A DNA stretch of 64,000 nt, taken from assembly GCF_008905045.1 (NCBI RefSeq), contig NZ_VWMY01000047.1:1-64000 (forward strand), written 5' to 3'. This DNA comes from Streptomyces albicerus (GTDB lineage: Bacteria; Actinomycetota; Actinomycetes; Streptomycetales; Streptomycetaceae). How positions within the stretch are numbered: the stretch's first letter is position 1; each line of letters begins with the position of its first letter. Positions 40,217 to 48,306 of this stretch are shown one piece after another. Under the pieces are notes generated by a model, which was not told where the DNA came from, searched no databases, and saw only the letters and a program-made list of their open reading frames with translations. Position numbers and translations under genes: made by a program.

Positions 40217-41062
40217 TCAGCCGAAGCGCTCGATCCGGATACGGTCCACCGGCTGGCCCGCGTCCACCAGCAGCCGCGAGGCGTGCTCGGCGAACCCGTT
40301 CGAGCCGCACACATAGGCCTCCCACCCACCATCGGGCCGGTCGGCCAGGAGCCGCGCCACATGTGCGGCCGACACACGACCCACGGGCACGTCCTCGGGC
40401 GCGCTCCGCGTGAACACGGGCGTGGTCTCGGCGCCGTACTCCGACGCGTAGATCAGCTCCTCGGGGCTGCGAGCCGACACGAGCAGCCGCAGCGGCACCG
40501 ACAGCCCCCGCGCGCGATGGTGACGGACCATCGACATCAGCGGTACGACACCGGAGCCCGCGCCGATGAGCAGCGCGGGCCGGTCGCCGGGCCAGGCGAA
40601 GAAGCCGCTGAGCGGGCCGCGGACCTCGACCTCGTCACCGGGCCGCGCGACCGTGTGGAACCAGCCGGACACCTCGCCGCCGTCGACCTGGTCGAGGGTG
40701 AGCTCGATGTGCCCGGCGTCGTCGGGCGGCGACGCGATCGAGTAGTGCCGCTGGGCGACATAGCCGTCCGCCGCCCGAAGCCGCAGCATCAGGTGCTGGC
40801 CGGGCAGATGGCCCGCCCAGTCCGGCACCGCGAACCGGAAGGTCGCCGCACGCGGGGTCTCCCGGCGGATCTCGGTGAGCGTGGCGCGCTGCCACGTGGC
40901 CGCCGTGTGGTTGTCCACGGCGATCCGGCCGGGCACGGCGAACCGGGTCGGGGGTGTGAAGCCTGTCGCCGGCGTGCGGCCCGTCGTGGGCGCGGAGGTC
41001 GCCGAGGGCACGGCGGGCGTCGAGGATGTGGAGGTCGTCCAGGATGCGGAGGTCTCAGTCAC
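40217..41062 (-). CDS. Ferredoxin-reductase-type FAD/NAD(P)H oxidoreductase
   Basis: This is a 281-residue flavoprotein. After a Thr/Pro-rich N-terminal tail (about 1-40) come the FAD-binding barrel (HYSIASPPDDAG, RxYS-type motif about 106-117) and the NAD(P)-binding domain (LLIGAGSGVVPLMSMVRH; YVCGSNGFAEHASRLL near the C-terminus). No 2Fe-2S domain is present. The GTG start overlaps the end of the upstream molybdenum oxidoreductase by 8 nt, so it is probably the electron-transfer partner of that enzyme. Confidence 0.87.
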   Translation of the reverse strand: MTETSASWTTSTSSTPAVPSATSAPTTGRTPATGFTPPTRFAVPGRIAVDNHTAATWQRATLTEIRRETPRAATFRFAVPDWAGHLPGQHLMLRLRAADGYVAQRHYSIASPPDDAGHIELTLDQVDGGEVSGWFHTVARPGDEVEVRGPLSGFFAWPGDRPALLIGAGSGVVPLMSMVRHHRARGLSVPLRLLVSARSPEELIYASEYGAETTPVFTRSAPEDVPVGRVSAAHVARLLADRPDGGWEAYVCGSNGFAEHASRLLVDAGQPVDRIRIERFG

Positions 41063-41660
41063 CGGAGTAGCGCTGCTCTTCCCAGGGGTTGCCGCGGTGG
41101 TGGTAGCCGTTCTGCTCCCAGAAGCCCGGCTCGTCGTGGTCGAGGATCCTGAGGCCCGCGATCCACTTGGCGCTCTTCCAGAAGTACAGATGCGGCACGA
41201 GCAGCCGCGCCGGACCACCGTGCTCGGCGGGCAGCGGCCCGTCCCCGTACTCCCAGACGATCCAGGCGCGCCCGCCGGTCAGATCCGCGAGGGGGAGGTT
41301 CGTGGTGTAGCCGGTGTGCGAGTACGCGACCGCGTGCGTGGCCTCCGGCGCCGGGCGTACGAGATCGAGGAACGCGTCGAGCGACACGCCCCCGAAGCGC
41401 ACCCCGAACTTCGACCAGCTCGTCACGCAGTGGATGTCGCCCTCGTACGCGGACGACGGCAGCGCGTGCGCCTCGTCCCAGGTCCACGTGCGTGGCTCGG
41501 CGACCAGGCCGTCGATGGCGAACGTCCACTCCGCGGGCGCCAGTTCCGGCGTCACCTCGGCGGACAGGACCGGCCAGTCGTCGCCCGCGTCGTACTGACC
41601 GGGCGGCAGCCGGTCGTTCTGGACGCGCGGGCGCCCGGCGAAACCTCGGGTGACATTCAT
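41055..41660 (-). CDS. Sulfite-oxidase-like molybdopterin oxidoreductase
   Basis: This 201-residue protein is of the YedY/sulfite oxidase Moco-domain family. The Moco-ligating Cys is Cys78 in DIHCVTSWSKFGVRFGG, followed by AVAYSHTGYTTNLPL and PARLLVPHLYFWKSAKWI. There is no Tat signal, so it is cytoplasmic, unlike YedY. The length is that of short cytoplasmic actinobacterial members. It overlaps the downstream reductase gene, indicating a two-component redox enzyme. The substrate is unknown. Confidence 0.88.
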   Translation of the reverse strand: MNVTRGFAGRPRVQNDRLPPGQYDAGDDWPVLSAEVTPELAPAEWTFAIDGLVAEPRTWTWDEAHALPSSAYEGDIHCVTSWSKFGVRFGGVSLDAFLDLVRPAPEATHAVAYSHTGYTTNLPLADLTGGRAWIVWEYGDGPLPAEHGGPARLLVPHLYFWKSAKWIAGLRILDHDEPGFWEQNGYHHRGNPWEEQRYSGD

Positions 41661-41982
41661 ACGGGCGGAGCCTCCAGGCCGGTCGAGCCGCGGCCTTGAT
41701 CGTTGCTTACGTCCTCAACCGTACCGGGCCCGTCGGCGTGCTCGGCCACCGGACCATTGCGGCCGTATGAATCCTCCGACGCCCGGGAATAGCCGCCCCG
41801 CGATCTTCCTTGCAGCTGAGCGGAACGAACAAAGCCAGGGTGCGCTACCGCGCTCTTCAGGGGCGCGGGGCTGTATCGGTGTGCGGCTCCGCCGCGTGGG
41901 CGCGACCAGCCACCGACGGTCCGCGGTGTCCGTATGGTCGCCCCGCCCGCGGAGCGCTTCGCGAAGGAGAGTGAGGAAGCAG
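41661..41982. other. Divergent 322-bp gap containing a repeat
   Basis: This spacer separates the molybdenum oxidoreductase (minus) and quinone oxidoreductase (plus). Apart from the interspersed repeat variant at 41859-41927 no gene or clear operator was seen. Confidence 0.5.
41859..41927 (+). repeat. Interspersed intergenic repeat, long variant
   Basis: AGGGGCGCGGGGCTGTATCG is followed by GTGCGGCTCCGCCGCGTGGG and CGCGACCAGCCACCGACGG. The ends match copies 1-3 and the middle has an extra hairpin (CGGCTCCGCCG). From memory both the short and long forms are frequent in Streptomyces intergenic DNA. Confidence 0.68.
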
Positions 41983-42903
41983 ATGCCCAAGGCGTACGTC
42001 TTCACCCAGTACGGCGGCCCCGAGGCCGAAGCCCTCGTCGACCAGGACCGGCCGAGCCCCGGTCCGGGCGAGCTGCTGGTCGCCGTACGGGCGGCGGGCG
42101 TGAACCCCGTCGACTGGAAGCAGCGCACCGGCTACCAGCGCCCCGGCCAGCAGCCGCGCGCACTGCCCGCCGTGTTCGGCAACGAGGCCGCCGGAGTCGT
42201 CGAGGAAGTCGGCGAGGGCGTCACGGGCTTCGCGGTCGGGGACGGGGTCTTCGGCAACCCGGTCGCCGGCGGATACGCCGAGTACGCCCTGTTCCCGGTG
42301 GCGGTGACCGCGCACAAGCCCGCCGGGATCTCCTTCACCGACGCCGCTGCCCTGCCCGTCGCGGCGGCGACCGCGTACGACGGAATCCGCCAGCTGGATC
42401 TGCCCGCCGGTGCGACCCTGCTGGTCACGGGCGCGGGCGGCGGGGTGGGCGTGGCGGCCACCCAGATCGCCCGCGCCGACGGACTGAACGTCATCGGTGT
42501 CGCGAGCGCCGGCAAGAAGGACCTGGTCGAGTCGCTCGGCGCCGCGCACGTGCCGTCGGGCCCGGACTTCGTCCACGGCGTCCGGGCCCTCGCGCCCGAC
42601 GGGGTGGACGCCGTCTACGACCTGGTCGGCGGTGCCGTCCTCGAAGCCGCGGCCGAACTGGTGACGGACCGGACGAAACTGATCACCGCGGGCGGCAAGG
42701 ACATCGTGGCGCGCCTCGGCGGCTCGCCCGTCGCACGAGCCCGTACCGCAGCGGTGCTCGACGAAGTGGCCCAGCTCGTCGTCGACGGCAAGCTGGACCC
42801 CCTGGTGACGCAGACCTTCCCCCTGCAACGGGCCGCCGAGGCGCTGCGTACCGTCGAGGCCGGCCACGCGCGTGGCAAGGTCGTGATCGAGGTCGCCATA
42901 TGA
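41983..42903 (+). CDS. NADP-dependent zinc-free quinone oxidoreductase (MDR family)
   Basis: This 306-residue medium-chain reductase has a GroES-like N-terminal domain (VRAAGVNPVDWKQRTGY; GNEAAGVVEEVGEGV) and a Rossmann domain with LLVTGAGGGVGVAATQIA (about 146-163). The zinc-ligand cysteines are absent, as in QOR/crotonyl-reductase-like enzymes that reduce quinones or enones with NADPH. The ATG follows AGGAAGCAG. It is coupled by ATGA to a GNAT gene. Confidence 0.9.
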   Translation: MPKAYVFTQYGGPEAEALVDQDRPSPGPGELLVAVRAAGVNPVDWKQRTGYQRPGQQPRALPAVFGNEAAGVVEEVGEGVTGFAVGDGVFGNPVAGGYAEYALFPVAVTAHKPAGISFTDAAALPVAAATAYDGIRQLDLPAGATLLVTGAGGGVGVAATQIARADGLNVIGVASAGKKDLVESLGAAHVPSGPDFVHGVRALAPDGVDAVYDLVGGAVLEAAAELVTDRTKLITAGGKDIVARLGGSPVARARTAAVLDEVAQLVVDGKLDPLVTQTFPLQRAAEALRTVEAGHARGKVVIEVAI

Positions 42904-43628
42904 GCACCGGGACCACCGGGCGCCACCCGCTGGACAACCCGGCGCTCGCCTCGCTGACCGGCCCGCACGCCAAGTTCGCGGAGCGCCGCGGCCGCGTGCT
43001 GCGCTACCCCGTCGAGGTATCGCCGTGGCTGGCCCTGCCCGACGACCCCGGCGCCGAGGACTGGGCGGATGCCGCGGCGCTCGCGGGCCCCGGCCAGGAG
43101 ATCCCCCTGCCCGGCTTCGGCGGGGAGATCCCGGACGGCTGGGACGTGACCTTCAGTGTGGACGGTGTACAGCTCGTGTTCGACGGGTCGGCCACCGCGC
43201 CGGACCCGGAGGCCGTACGGCTCGGCTCCGCCGACGTGCCGGAGATGCTGGACCTGGTCGAGCGCACCAGACCGGGCCCGTTCCTGCCACGCACCGTCGA
43301 ACTCGGCACGTATCTCGGGATACGCAGGAGCGGCGACCTCGTCGCCATGGCGGGGGAGCGGCTGCACCTGCCGGGCTGGACCGAGATCAGCACGGTCTGC
43401 ACCGACCCGGACTTCCGCGGCGAGGGCCTAGCCACCCGGCTGACCCTGGCCGTCGCCCACGGCATACGCGCTCGGGCCGAGACCCCGTTCCTGCACACCG
43501 CGGCTGACAACACCGCCGCCATCCGGCTCTACGAGTCGCTGGGCTTCAGGGTGCGGCGCACGACGACGTTCCGGGGGGTGCGGGTGCCGGAGCGGCTGGG
43601 GGACGGACAGGTGGTGGGGGTCGGGTAG
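42900..43628 (+). CDS. GNAT-family N-acetyltransferase
   Basis: This 242-residue protein has an uncharacterised N-terminal part and a C-terminal GNAT domain (about 130-235) with the acetyl-CoA loop CTDPDFRGEGLATRLT and the closing IRLYESLGFRVRRT. It belongs to the FR47-like group. The acceptor is unknown. It starts inside the stop codon of the quinone oxidoreductase and is followed by a minisatellite. Confidence 0.86.
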   Translation: MSTGTTGRHPLDNPALASLTGPHAKFAERRGRVLRYPVEVSPWLALPDDPGAEDWADAAALAGPGQEIPLPGFGGEIPDGWDVTFSVDGVQLVFDGSATAPDPEAVRLGSADVPEMLDLVERTRPGPFLPRTVELGTYLGIRRSGDLVAMAGERLHLPGWTEISTVCTDPDFRGEGLATRLTLAVAHGIRARAETPFLHTAADNTAAIRLYESLGFRVRRTTTFRGVRVPERLGDGQVVGVG

Positions 43629-43639
43629 CGCCGCGGGCG

Positions 43640-43774
43640 ATCGGGAGACGCGGTGTGACGGCGGACGCGAGGGGCCGGCAGACGTGGTGTCGCGGCGGGC
43701 GCGAGGGGCCGGGAGTCGTGGTGTCGCGGCAGACGCGACGGAGCGGGAATCGTGGTGTCGCGGCTTCGGCCCGA
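43640..43774. repeat. Minisatellite of ~34-bp units
   Basis: Four imperfect units share the core CGTGGTGTCGCGGC plus (G/A)GACGCGA-like ends and run head to tail between the GNAT and MarR genes. Units 2-4 are most alike. No spacers are present. Confidence 0.75.
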
Positions 43775-43796
43775 CAACTGGCCTTCCCGAAGTGCC

Positions 43797-44252
43797 TCAG
43801 TCGCCGGCTGCAGCGGTCACGCGCCGTGTCCCGCCCGCCGCGTTGTACCGCAGCAGATACCCCGCGAACTGCCGCAGGTCCTCCTCGGGCCAGCCCGCGA
43901 GCCGCTCGCGGAACGCCACCCGGCGGCTCGCGGTCACCTGGGCGAGGATCTCCATCCCGGCCGGGGTGAGGTGGAGCACCTGGACGCGTTGGTCCTGCGG
44001 ATCGGTGCGCCGCTCGACCAGCCCGGCGCGTTCGAGGGCCGACACCTGACGGCTCACCGTGGACTTGTCCAGGGCGTAGTGCGCGGCCAGGTCGGTGGCC
44101 CGGCAGCCACCGACGTCCTCGAGGTGGCCGAGCAGCGTGTACGAGACCAGCGACAGCTCGGGATGCAGGCGTCCCGCCGAGGCCCGCGCGCGGCGGGCGA
44201 AGGCCGTCATCTCGCGGTGGATCGTCTCGATGGCCGCATCGGCTGTGTTCAC
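43797..44252 (-). CDS. MarR-family transcriptional regulator
   Basis: This 151-residue winged-helix dimer has the recognition region GGCRATDLAAHYALDKSTVSRQVSALERAGLVERRTDPQDQR, with the wing DPQDQR typical of MarR. The GTG start follows GGAAGGGA. Immediately upstream lie repeated TAGTTGCATA half-sites forming likely operators. A perfect palindrome of the same half-site precedes the dienoyl-CoA reductase at 45433, so this regulator probably represses itself and that enzyme. Confidence 0.9.
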   Translation of the reverse strand: MNTADAAIETIHREMTAFARRARASAGRLHPELSLVSYTLLGHLEDVGGCRATDLAAHYALDKSTVSRQVSALERAGLVERRTDPQDQRVQVLHLTPAGMEILAQVTASRRVAFRERLAGWPEEDLRQFAGYLLRYNAAGGTRRVTAAAGD

Positions 44253-44271
44253 GGGTCTTCCCTTCCTGTTC

Positions 44272-44310
44272 TGGTTGCATAGTACAACTAGTAGTTGCAT
44301 AGCGCAACTA
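44272..44310. promoter_or_regulatory. MarR operators at its own promoter
   Basis: Two 19-bp sites (44272-44290 and 44292-44310) each contain GTTGCATAG and CAACTA; in the second the arms TAGTTGC and GCAACTA are perfectly inverted. They lie 20-58 nt upstream of the MarR start, overlapping where its promoter should be. Confidence 0.75.
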
Positions 44311-44534
44311 GAAGGGTTTCGGGGGCGCGGCGGAGGCAGTCGGGCCCGAACTCCGCCCGAAGGCCCCGGCCGTGTAATGTTGCCGTCCGGCTGCGGATCG
44401 CCCCAGCCGTCGATGGACCAGGGAGGTGAGCCCCATTACCGCTGTGTCAGCTCGGGTGCTCTCACCTCAGGGCCTCACCGGCATCAGGTGACCTCGAGGG
44501 CGCCCTTCGGCTTCCCGAAAGGCTCTCGGCTTCC

Positions 44535-45305
44535 ATGCCACCTTCTTACGCACATGTCGTCACCACGCTCCGCTCCGCCGGCTGTGTCTTCGCCGAGGAC
44601 GAGGCGCGGCTGATCGTCTCCACCGCCCGCACGCCCGCCGAACTCACCGCCATGGTGGACCGCCGCGTCGCGGGCCTGCCCCTCGAACACGTCCTGGGCT
44701 GGGCCGAGTTCAGCGGTCTGCGCATCGCCGTGGAACAGGGCGTGTTCGTGCCCCGCCGCCGCACCGAGTTCCTGGTCCGGCAGGCCGTCGCCCTCGCACC
44801 CGAGGCTCCGCTCGTCGTGGACCTGTGCTGCGGCTCGGGTGCGGTGGGTGCCGCACTCGCCGCGTCCCTCCCCGGGGCCGAACTGCATGCCGCCGACATC
44901 GACCCCGCCGCCGTGCGCTGCGCCCGCCGGAACGTCGGCGGGCGCGGCCATGTCTACGAGGGCGACCTCTTCGAGCCGTTGCCGCGCACCCTTCGCGGCC
45001 GTGTCGGTGTCCTGGCCGCCAATGTGCCGTACGTCCCCACGGAGGAGGTCGAACTCCTGCCTCCGGAGGCCCGCGACCACGAACCTCTGGTGGCACTCGA
45101 CGGGGGAGGGGATGGACTCGACATCCTGCGCCGCGTGGCGGCCGAGGCTCCCGAGTGGCTGACCCCTGGCGGCAGCCTCCTCGTCGAGACGAGCGAACGT
45201 CAGGCGGACCGGGCCGTCGAGACCTTCGCCCGCGCCGGCCTGATACCGCGACTGGAGGTCTCGGAGGAGCTGTACGCGACCGTCGTCATCGGTACAAAGC
45301 CCTAG
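44535..45305 (+). CDS. PrmC/HemK-like protein-(glutamine-N5) methyltransferase
   Basis: This 256-residue protein carries an N-terminal helical region (VSTARTPAELTAMVDRRVAGLPLEHVLGWAEF), a family-typical VFVPRRRTEFLV, SAM motif I VVDLCCGSGAVGAAL, and NVPYVP in place of the catalytic NPPY. The altered NPPY sequence suggests a paralogue of PrmC rather than the essential release-factor methyltransferase. It stands alone, 130 bp before the dienoyl-CoA reductase. Confidence 0.85.
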   Translation: MPPSYAHVVTTLRSAGCVFAEDEARLIVSTARTPAELTAMVDRRVAGLPLEHVLGWAEFSGLRIAVEQGVFVPRRRTEFLVRQAVALAPEAPLVVDLCCGSGAVGAALAASLPGAELHAADIDPAAVRCARRNVGGRGHVYEGDLFEPLPRTLRGRVGVLAANVPYVPTEEVELLPPEARDHEPLVALDGGGDGLDILRRVAAEAPEWLTPGGSLLVETSERQADRAVETFARAGLIPRLEVSEELYATVVIGTKP

Positions 45306-45362
45306 ACCGCCGGGAGGCGCCGCCCGGGGCGAGGCCCTCGTCACATCGGCTCCTTCTCCTTT

Positions 45363-45376
45363 TGCAACTAGTTGCA
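45363..45376. promoter_or_regulatory. MarR operator before the dienoyl-CoA reductase
   Basis: TGCAACTAGTTGCA is a perfect 14-bp palindrome within TTTGCAACTAGTTGCATAAA, 57 nt upstream of the reductase start. Its half-site is the one repeated in the MarR promoter at 44272-44310. Confidence 0.78.
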
Positions 45377-45432
45377 TAAAGCTCGGTCCGTCGTCTACAA
45401 CAAGAGGGACGACACCGCGTACGGAGGGGCCG

Positions 45433-47448
45433 ATGAGCCGTTACCCGCACCTGCTGAACCCGCTCGATCTGGGCTTCACCACGCTGCCCAACCGCGTGCT
45501 CATGGGCTCCATGCACGTCGGCCTGGAAGAGGCCGAGCGCGGCTTCGAGCGCATGGCCGCGTTCTACGCCGCCCGGGCGCGCGGCGGCGTCGGCCTCATC
45601 GTCACCGGAGGCATCGCCCCGAACGAGGCGGGTCGGCCGGGAGAGGGCGGTGCGAAGCTGACCACCGAAGCGGAGGCCGAGCAGCACGCGGAGATCACCG
45701 CCGCGGTGCACCGCGAGGGCGGGAAGATCGCGATGCAGATCCTCCACTTCGGCCGGTACGCCTACCACCAGGACCTGGTCGCCCCGAGCGCACTCCAGGC
45801 GCCGATCAGCCCCTACCCGCCGCACGCCCTCACGGACGACGAGGTCGAGCAGACCATCGACGACTACGCCCGCGCGGCCCGCCTCGCCCGCCGGGCGGGC
45901 TACGACGGTGTCGAGATCATGGGCTCCGAGGGTTACCTGATCAACGAGTTCATCGCCGCCCGGACCAACAAGCGCGAGGACCGCTGGGGCGGCTCGTACG
46001 AGAACCGCATGCGGTTCCCCGTCGAGATCGTCCGTCGCGTCCGTGAGGCGGTCGGCGAGGACTTCATCATCATCTACCGGCTGTCGATGCTGGACCTGGT
46101 CACGGACGGCTCCTCGTTCGACGAGGTGATCACGCTCGCCAAGGCCGTCGAGGCTGCCGGGGCGACCATCATCAACACCGGCATCGGCTGGCACGAGGCC
46201 CGGATCCCCACCATCGCGACCTCGGTGCCGCGCGGCGCGTACGCCTGGGTGACCAAGAAGGTCATGGGTGCCGTCTCGATCCCGCTCGTGACGACGAACC
46301 GCATCAACACCCCTGAACTCGCCGAGCAGTTGCTCGCCGAAGGCCACGCAGACATGGTGTCGCTGGCCCGCCCGATGCTCGCCGACCCCGACTTCGTCGC
46401 CAAGGCCGCGGACGGGCGGCCCGAGGCCATCAACACCTGCATCGGCTGCAACCAGGCCTGCCTCGACCACACCTTCAGCGGCAGGATCACCTCCTGCCTG
46501 GTGAACCCGCGCGCCTGCCACGAGACGGAGCTCGTCCTGTCACCGACCCGGCTGCGCAAGCGAGTTGCTGTAGTGGGCGCGGGTCCGGCCGGACTTGCCT
46601 GTGCGGTGAGCACCGCCGAGCGCGGCCACGACGTCACCCTCTACGACGCCGCGCCCGAGATCGGCGGACAGCTCAACGTGGCCCGCAAGGTCCCCGGCAA
46701 GCAGGAGTTCGACGAGACGATCCGCTACTTCCGTACACAGCTCGAACTGCACGGCGTGGACGTGCGGTTGAACACCCGTGTCAGTGCCGAGGACGTCTCC
46801 GCGTACGACGAGGTCGTCGTCGCCACGGGTGTCAGCCCGCGCACCCCCGAGATCCCCGGCGTCGACCACCCCAGCGTCGTCGGCTACCTCGACGTGCTGC
46901 GCGACGGCGCCCCCGTCGGCGACCGTGTCGCGATCCTCGGCGCGGGCGGCATCGGCTTCGACGTCGCCGAGTACCTCACCGACAGCGGCGACAAGGCGAG
47001 CGAGGACCCGGCGACGTACTTCCGGCACTGGGGCGTCGACATGGAGTACCGGGCATCCGGCGGCCTCGGCACCCCCGAGCGGCCCGCCCCGCCGCGCACC
47101 GTCCACCTGCTGCAGCGCAAGCCGTCCAAGGTCGGCGCCGGACTCGGCAAGACCACCGGCTGGATCCACCGCACGGAACTCAAACACCGCGGCGTCACCA
47201 TGGTCCCGGGCGTCCAGTACGACCGCATCGACGACGCCGGCCTGCACGTCACCGTCGACGGACAGAACTCCGTCCTCCCGGTCGACACGATCGTGCTCTG
47301 CACGGGACAGGAACCACGCCGCGACCTGTACGAGGCGCTGAGCGCCGCGGGCCGCAGCGTCCACCTCATCGGCGGCGCCGACGTGGCGGCCGAACTCGAC
47401 GCCAAGCGCGCCATCAAGCAGGGCACGGAGCTGGCAGCGGCGCTCTAG
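45433..47448 (+). CDS. fadH: NADPH-dependent 2,4-dienoyl-CoA reductase (FadH-like)
   Basis: This 671-residue multidomain enzyme has an N-terminal old-yellow-enzyme TIM barrel with FMN (residues 1-350), a 4Fe-4S cluster motif CIGCNQAC-x11-C (about 336-354), and C-terminal FAD/NAD(P)-binding domains (VAVVGAGPAGLACAVSTAERG; VAILGAGGIGFDVAEYL). It reduces unsaturated acyl-CoA or related enones using NADPH. The palindrome upstream suggests MarR repression, possibly relieved by aromatic or electrophilic ligands. Its TAG stop shares bases with the terminal inverted repeat of a MITE-like element. Confidence 0.93.
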   Translation: MSRYPHLLNPLDLGFTTLPNRVLMGSMHVGLEEAERGFERMAAFYAARARGGVGLIVTGGIAPNEAGRPGEGGAKLTTEAEAEQHAEITAAVHREGGKIAMQILHFGRYAYHQDLVAPSALQAPISPYPPHALTDDEVEQTIDDYARAARLARRAGYDGVEIMGSEGYLINEFIAARTNKREDRWGGSYENRMRFPVEIVRRVREAVGEDFIIIYRLSMLDLVTDGSSFDEVITLAKAVEAAGATIINTGIGWHEARIPTIATSVPRGAYAWVTKKVMGAVSIPLVTTNRINTPELAEQLLAEGHADMVSLARPMLADPDFVAKAADGRPEAINTCIGCNQACLDHTFSGRITSCLVNPRACHETELVLSPTRLRKRVAVVGAGPAGLACAVSTAERGHDVTLYDAAPEIGGQLNVARKVPGKQEFDETIRYFRTQLELHGVDVRLNTRVSAEDVSAYDEVVVATGVSPRTPEIPGVDHPSVVGYLDVLRDGAPVGDRVAILGAGGIGFDVAEYLTDSGDKASEDPATYFRHWGVDMEYRASGGLGTPERPAPPRTVHLLQRKPSKVGAGLGKTTGWIHRTELKHRGVTMVPGVQYDRIDDAGLHVTVDGQNSVLPVDTIVLCTGQEPRRDLYEALSAAGRSVHLIGGADVAAELDAKRAIKQGTELAAAL

Positions 47449-47649
47449 GTCCTGTCGTCAATCTCCCGCCTGCCCCGCGACGCCATGCACGCACTCTCGC
47501 CGCACCGGGCACAGACCCAAGTACGGTCCAGTACGAGGGCCTGCGCCCGGCACTCCCCCAGCCTTCGGCCGGGGGGACCCCCAGAGCACGCACCTGACGC
47601 CGCGGGGCCCGCCCTCCGGGCGGACGACGGGAGATTGACGACAGGACCT
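47447..47649. mobile_element. MITE-like element with 22-bp perfect terminal inverted repeats
   Basis: The left end (47447-47468, AGGTCCTGTCGTCAATCTCC...) and right end (47628-47649) are exact inverted copies over 22 bp. The 203-bp element encodes no transposase and has internal hairpins, including CCGCCCTCCGGGCGG and CCCAGCCTTCGGCCGGGG-type stems. No clear target duplication is visible. It begins inside the stop codon of the dienoyl-CoA reductase and ends 32 bp before a padR gene. Confidence 0.82.
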
Positions 47650-47681
47650 GGAGGCGCACGGCCCGTCCCTAGGATGACTCC

Positions 47682-48236
47682 ATGTCACTCCCGCACGCGA
47701 TCCTCACCGCCCTGCTCGAAAAGCCGTCGTCGGGGCTTGAGCTGACCCGGCGTTTCGACAAGTCGATCGGCTACTTCTGGTCGGCGACGCATCAGCAGAT
47801 CTATCGCGAGCTGGGAAAACTGGAGACCGAGGGCTACATCAGGGCCCTGCCGTCGCAGCAGCCGACCCGCGGGCAGAAGAAGCGGTACGAGGTCCTGTCC
47901 GCGGGCCGCGCCGAACTGGCCAGGTGGACCGCCGCCTCCCAGGACCCGAAGCCCCTGCGTGACACGCTGCTGCTGCGGCTGCGGGCCGCGGCGGTGGTCG
48001 GCACCGCGGGCATCGAGGCGGATCTGCGCCGCCATCTCGACCTGCACCGGCGGCAGTTGGCCGAGTACGAGGAGATCCAGGAGCGCGACTTCCCGCCCGG
48101 CAAGGACGCGCCGCAGGACCGCCTCCAGCACCTGATCCTGCGCGCCGGAATCGACTTGGAGACCTTCTGGACGGGCTGGCTGACACATGCGCTGGAGGAG
48201 TTCGAGCGGTTGCCCGTGACGGACCCGGCCACGTGA
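47682..48236 (+). CDS. PadR-family transcriptional regulator
   Basis: This 184-residue protein has an N-terminal PadR winged helix (SLPHAILTALLEKPSSGLELTRRFDKSIGYFWSATHQQIYREL), a wing with TRGQKKRYEVL, and a C-terminal Vir-like helical domain (about 90-175). It probably represses a nearby detoxification gene, but no target is obvious. The MITE lies 32 bp upstream and may have altered its promoter. Confidence 0.9.
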   Translation: MSLPHAILTALLEKPSSGLELTRRFDKSIGYFWSATHQQIYRELGKLETEGYIRALPSQQPTRGQKKRYEVLSAGRAELARWTAASQDPKPLRDTLLLRLRAAAVVGTAGIEADLRRHLDLHRRQLAEYEEIQERDFPPGKDAPQDRLQHLILRAGIDLETFWTGWLTHALEEFERLPVTDPAT

Positions 48237-48260
48237 CGGACTGAGCTGTTGCAGGACGGC

Positions 48261-48296
48261 GGCCCGGCACCCCGACTTCGGCCGGGGTGCCGGGCC
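48261..48296. terminator. Bidirectional terminator
   Basis: A 13-bp perfect stem (GGCCCGGCACCCC at 48261-48273, GGGGTGCCGGGCC at 48284-48296) with a 10-nt loop lies between the convergent padR and secreted-protein genes. Confidence 0.85.
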
Positions 48297-48306
48297 GTCG
48301 CCGTGT

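Noticed and set aside
43640..43774. Possible CRISPR array in the ~34-bp repeats
   Set aside because: The units are directly adjacent with no spacers and diverge throughout. The same holds for the repeats at 40149 and 62139, and no cas gene is present.
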